Notes under the pieces: generated by a model
Databases searched by the model: none
Seen by the model: the letters and a program-made list of their open reading frames with translations, nothing else
Told to the model about the DNA's origin: nothing
Shown here: piece by piece, positions 63,175 through 64,000 of the stretch
Layout of the letters: every line of letters starts with the position of its first letter
How positions within the stretch are numbered: the stretch's first letter is position 1
Made by a program: the position numbers and the translations under genes
NCBI GenBank assembly: GCA_028752905.1
Contig: JAQNBH010000015.1
Span: 13,282,036-13,346,035 of the forward strand
DNA from: Cladorhizidae sp. MBARI D1340-BT2
Lineage: Eukaryota; Porifera; Demospongiae; Poecilosclerida; Cladorhizidae
Length of the DNA stretch: 64,000 nt
Direction: 5' to 3'

Positions 63175-64000
63175 ATGTGACAGAGGAAGAAAGGTGTGGG
63201 AGCTTCTAGTGAGACCTAGTATAGAGCATGCAGCCGAAGTGTAGTGGACAGGAGGAAGTAATGCTTAAAGTTGGAGTCAGCCCAGGGAGAGTGGGCTGGG
63301 GACAAGTAACACAGTAGCAGGAGTGGCAATACAGGGAGATGTGGGGTGGAGGAAGCTAGAGGAGAGGAGAGATGAAGGTTTTGTTTGGTAAGAGATTAGA
63401 CAGAGCAGATTGGTAAAATAGTTGTAAATAAACTAAGAGAGGATGGAGGAATTGGATGGTAGGAAGAATATGAGATCTCGAGAAGAAAATATGAGATAAA
63501 TAACGAGGTTGGATCAGTACGCAAGTGGAAGGGGAAAGTGAAGGTGAGAAATGAGAAGGATTGGGAGGAGGAAGAAAATGGAAAGAGTATGCTGAATTTT
63601 TATAAATCGACAAAGAATGGCGCAGGGGTGGAGAGTTATGTAGGTCCATATGGTCAGGAAGGTGTTCGGTTGCAATTTCGACTGAGGACTGCATCAGCTG
63701 GGTTCTTAGAGGATAAGAAGAGATGTGGGATAGTTAGGGATGAGAGGTGTATCATGTGTGATAGTGGAGCAGGGGAAGATGTGGAACATTTCTTGGTGAT
63801 GTGTATATAGGAAATTTGAGAGGAATCGGCTGGTACTGATGGATGAGGTGTGCAGAATTGTAGGGGCAGAACAGTGGCTGGATGAATTTAGAAGTTAGAA
63901 GAGTGAGTAAGGATGGAAAGGTGGCATTGCTTTTGGGGAAAGATGTGGAGGGAGTAAGTGATGCAGTGATGGAGGAGGTGGCCGAGTGTGTTATGTATTG
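63175..64000 (+). mobile_element. 5'-truncated second copy of the APE-type LINE (runs off the window)
   Basis: This is the opposite-strand counterpart of about 54800-53900: both have KVRNEKDWEEE, KNGAGVE, GQEGVRLQFRLRTASAG, EDKKRCGIVRDER and VSKDGKVALLLGKDVEGVSD. Here CIMCDSGAGEDVEHFLVMC reads through in frame, giving the family's C-terminal Cys/His motif (CxxC...H...C), which the 53.9 kb copy has frameshifted. The copy has its own frameshifts. Abrupt start inside the pogo-like relic fits 5' truncation on insertion. Confidence 0.88.

Overview
The window is animal genomic DNA carrying two intron-rich, conserved eukaryotic genes that converge tail to tail, followed by a transposon graveyard. 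The element families on the right (CR1-like LINEs, an APE-type LINE, reverse-transcriptase elements with a Cys/His plus RPD...D tail, a pogo-like transposase scrap, foldback elements) resemble those I associate with sponges and cnidarians. A marine invertebrate, perhaps a sponge, is my best guess, but nothing here fixes the species.

Left, 362-9633 (+): the last four exons of MUS81, the structure-selective DNA endonuclease subunit. They hold the end of the nuclease domain and the C-terminal helix-hairpin-helix, and end in a normal stop. The catalytic ERK-motif exons lie upstream of the window. The introns are almost entirely minisatellites plus one foldback element.

Middle, 14091-48814 (-): a complete NEMF (Rqc2/NFACT) gene, the ribosome-associated quality-control factor. 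I could rebuild 33 exons (30 firm, 3 tentative) totalling 3429 nt, or 1142 codons plus stop, with compatible splice phases throughout, GT-AG introns, and an AATAAA about 75 nt past the stop. The residues that correspond to those needed for CAT-tailing in yeast Rqc2 (D9, D96, R97) are all present. Its introns hold an extraordinary series of tandem arrays with units of 21, 27, 31, 32, 38, 45, 46/47, about 57, and 68 bp, plus many microsatellites. By my tally of array coordinates these make up close to half of the first 48.8 kb. They generate long open frames that are not genes.

Right, about 48.9-64.0 kb: no host gene recognised. It holds two subfamilies (four fragments) of reverse-transcriptase elements with a nuclease-like tail, an internally deleted DDE-like protein remnant (52.4-53.7 kb), a nearly full-length APE-type LINE (53.9-57.3 kb, -) and a second, 5'-truncated copy of it (63.2 kb to the window end, +), a decayed CR1-like LINE (59.4-60.4 kb, -), a pogo-like transposase scrap, and a foldback element split by a nested retroelement (57.45-58.99 kb).

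The most interesting signals are a NEMF exon/5'-splice-site junction amplified about five times in its own intron, a dense UGCAUG-type cluster right after the donor of NEMF exon 10, a 68-bp satellite shared in opposite orientation by MUS81 and NEMF introns, a nearly perfectly homogeneous 45-bp array, and the nested foldback family. I found no CRISPR array, tRNA or rRNA.
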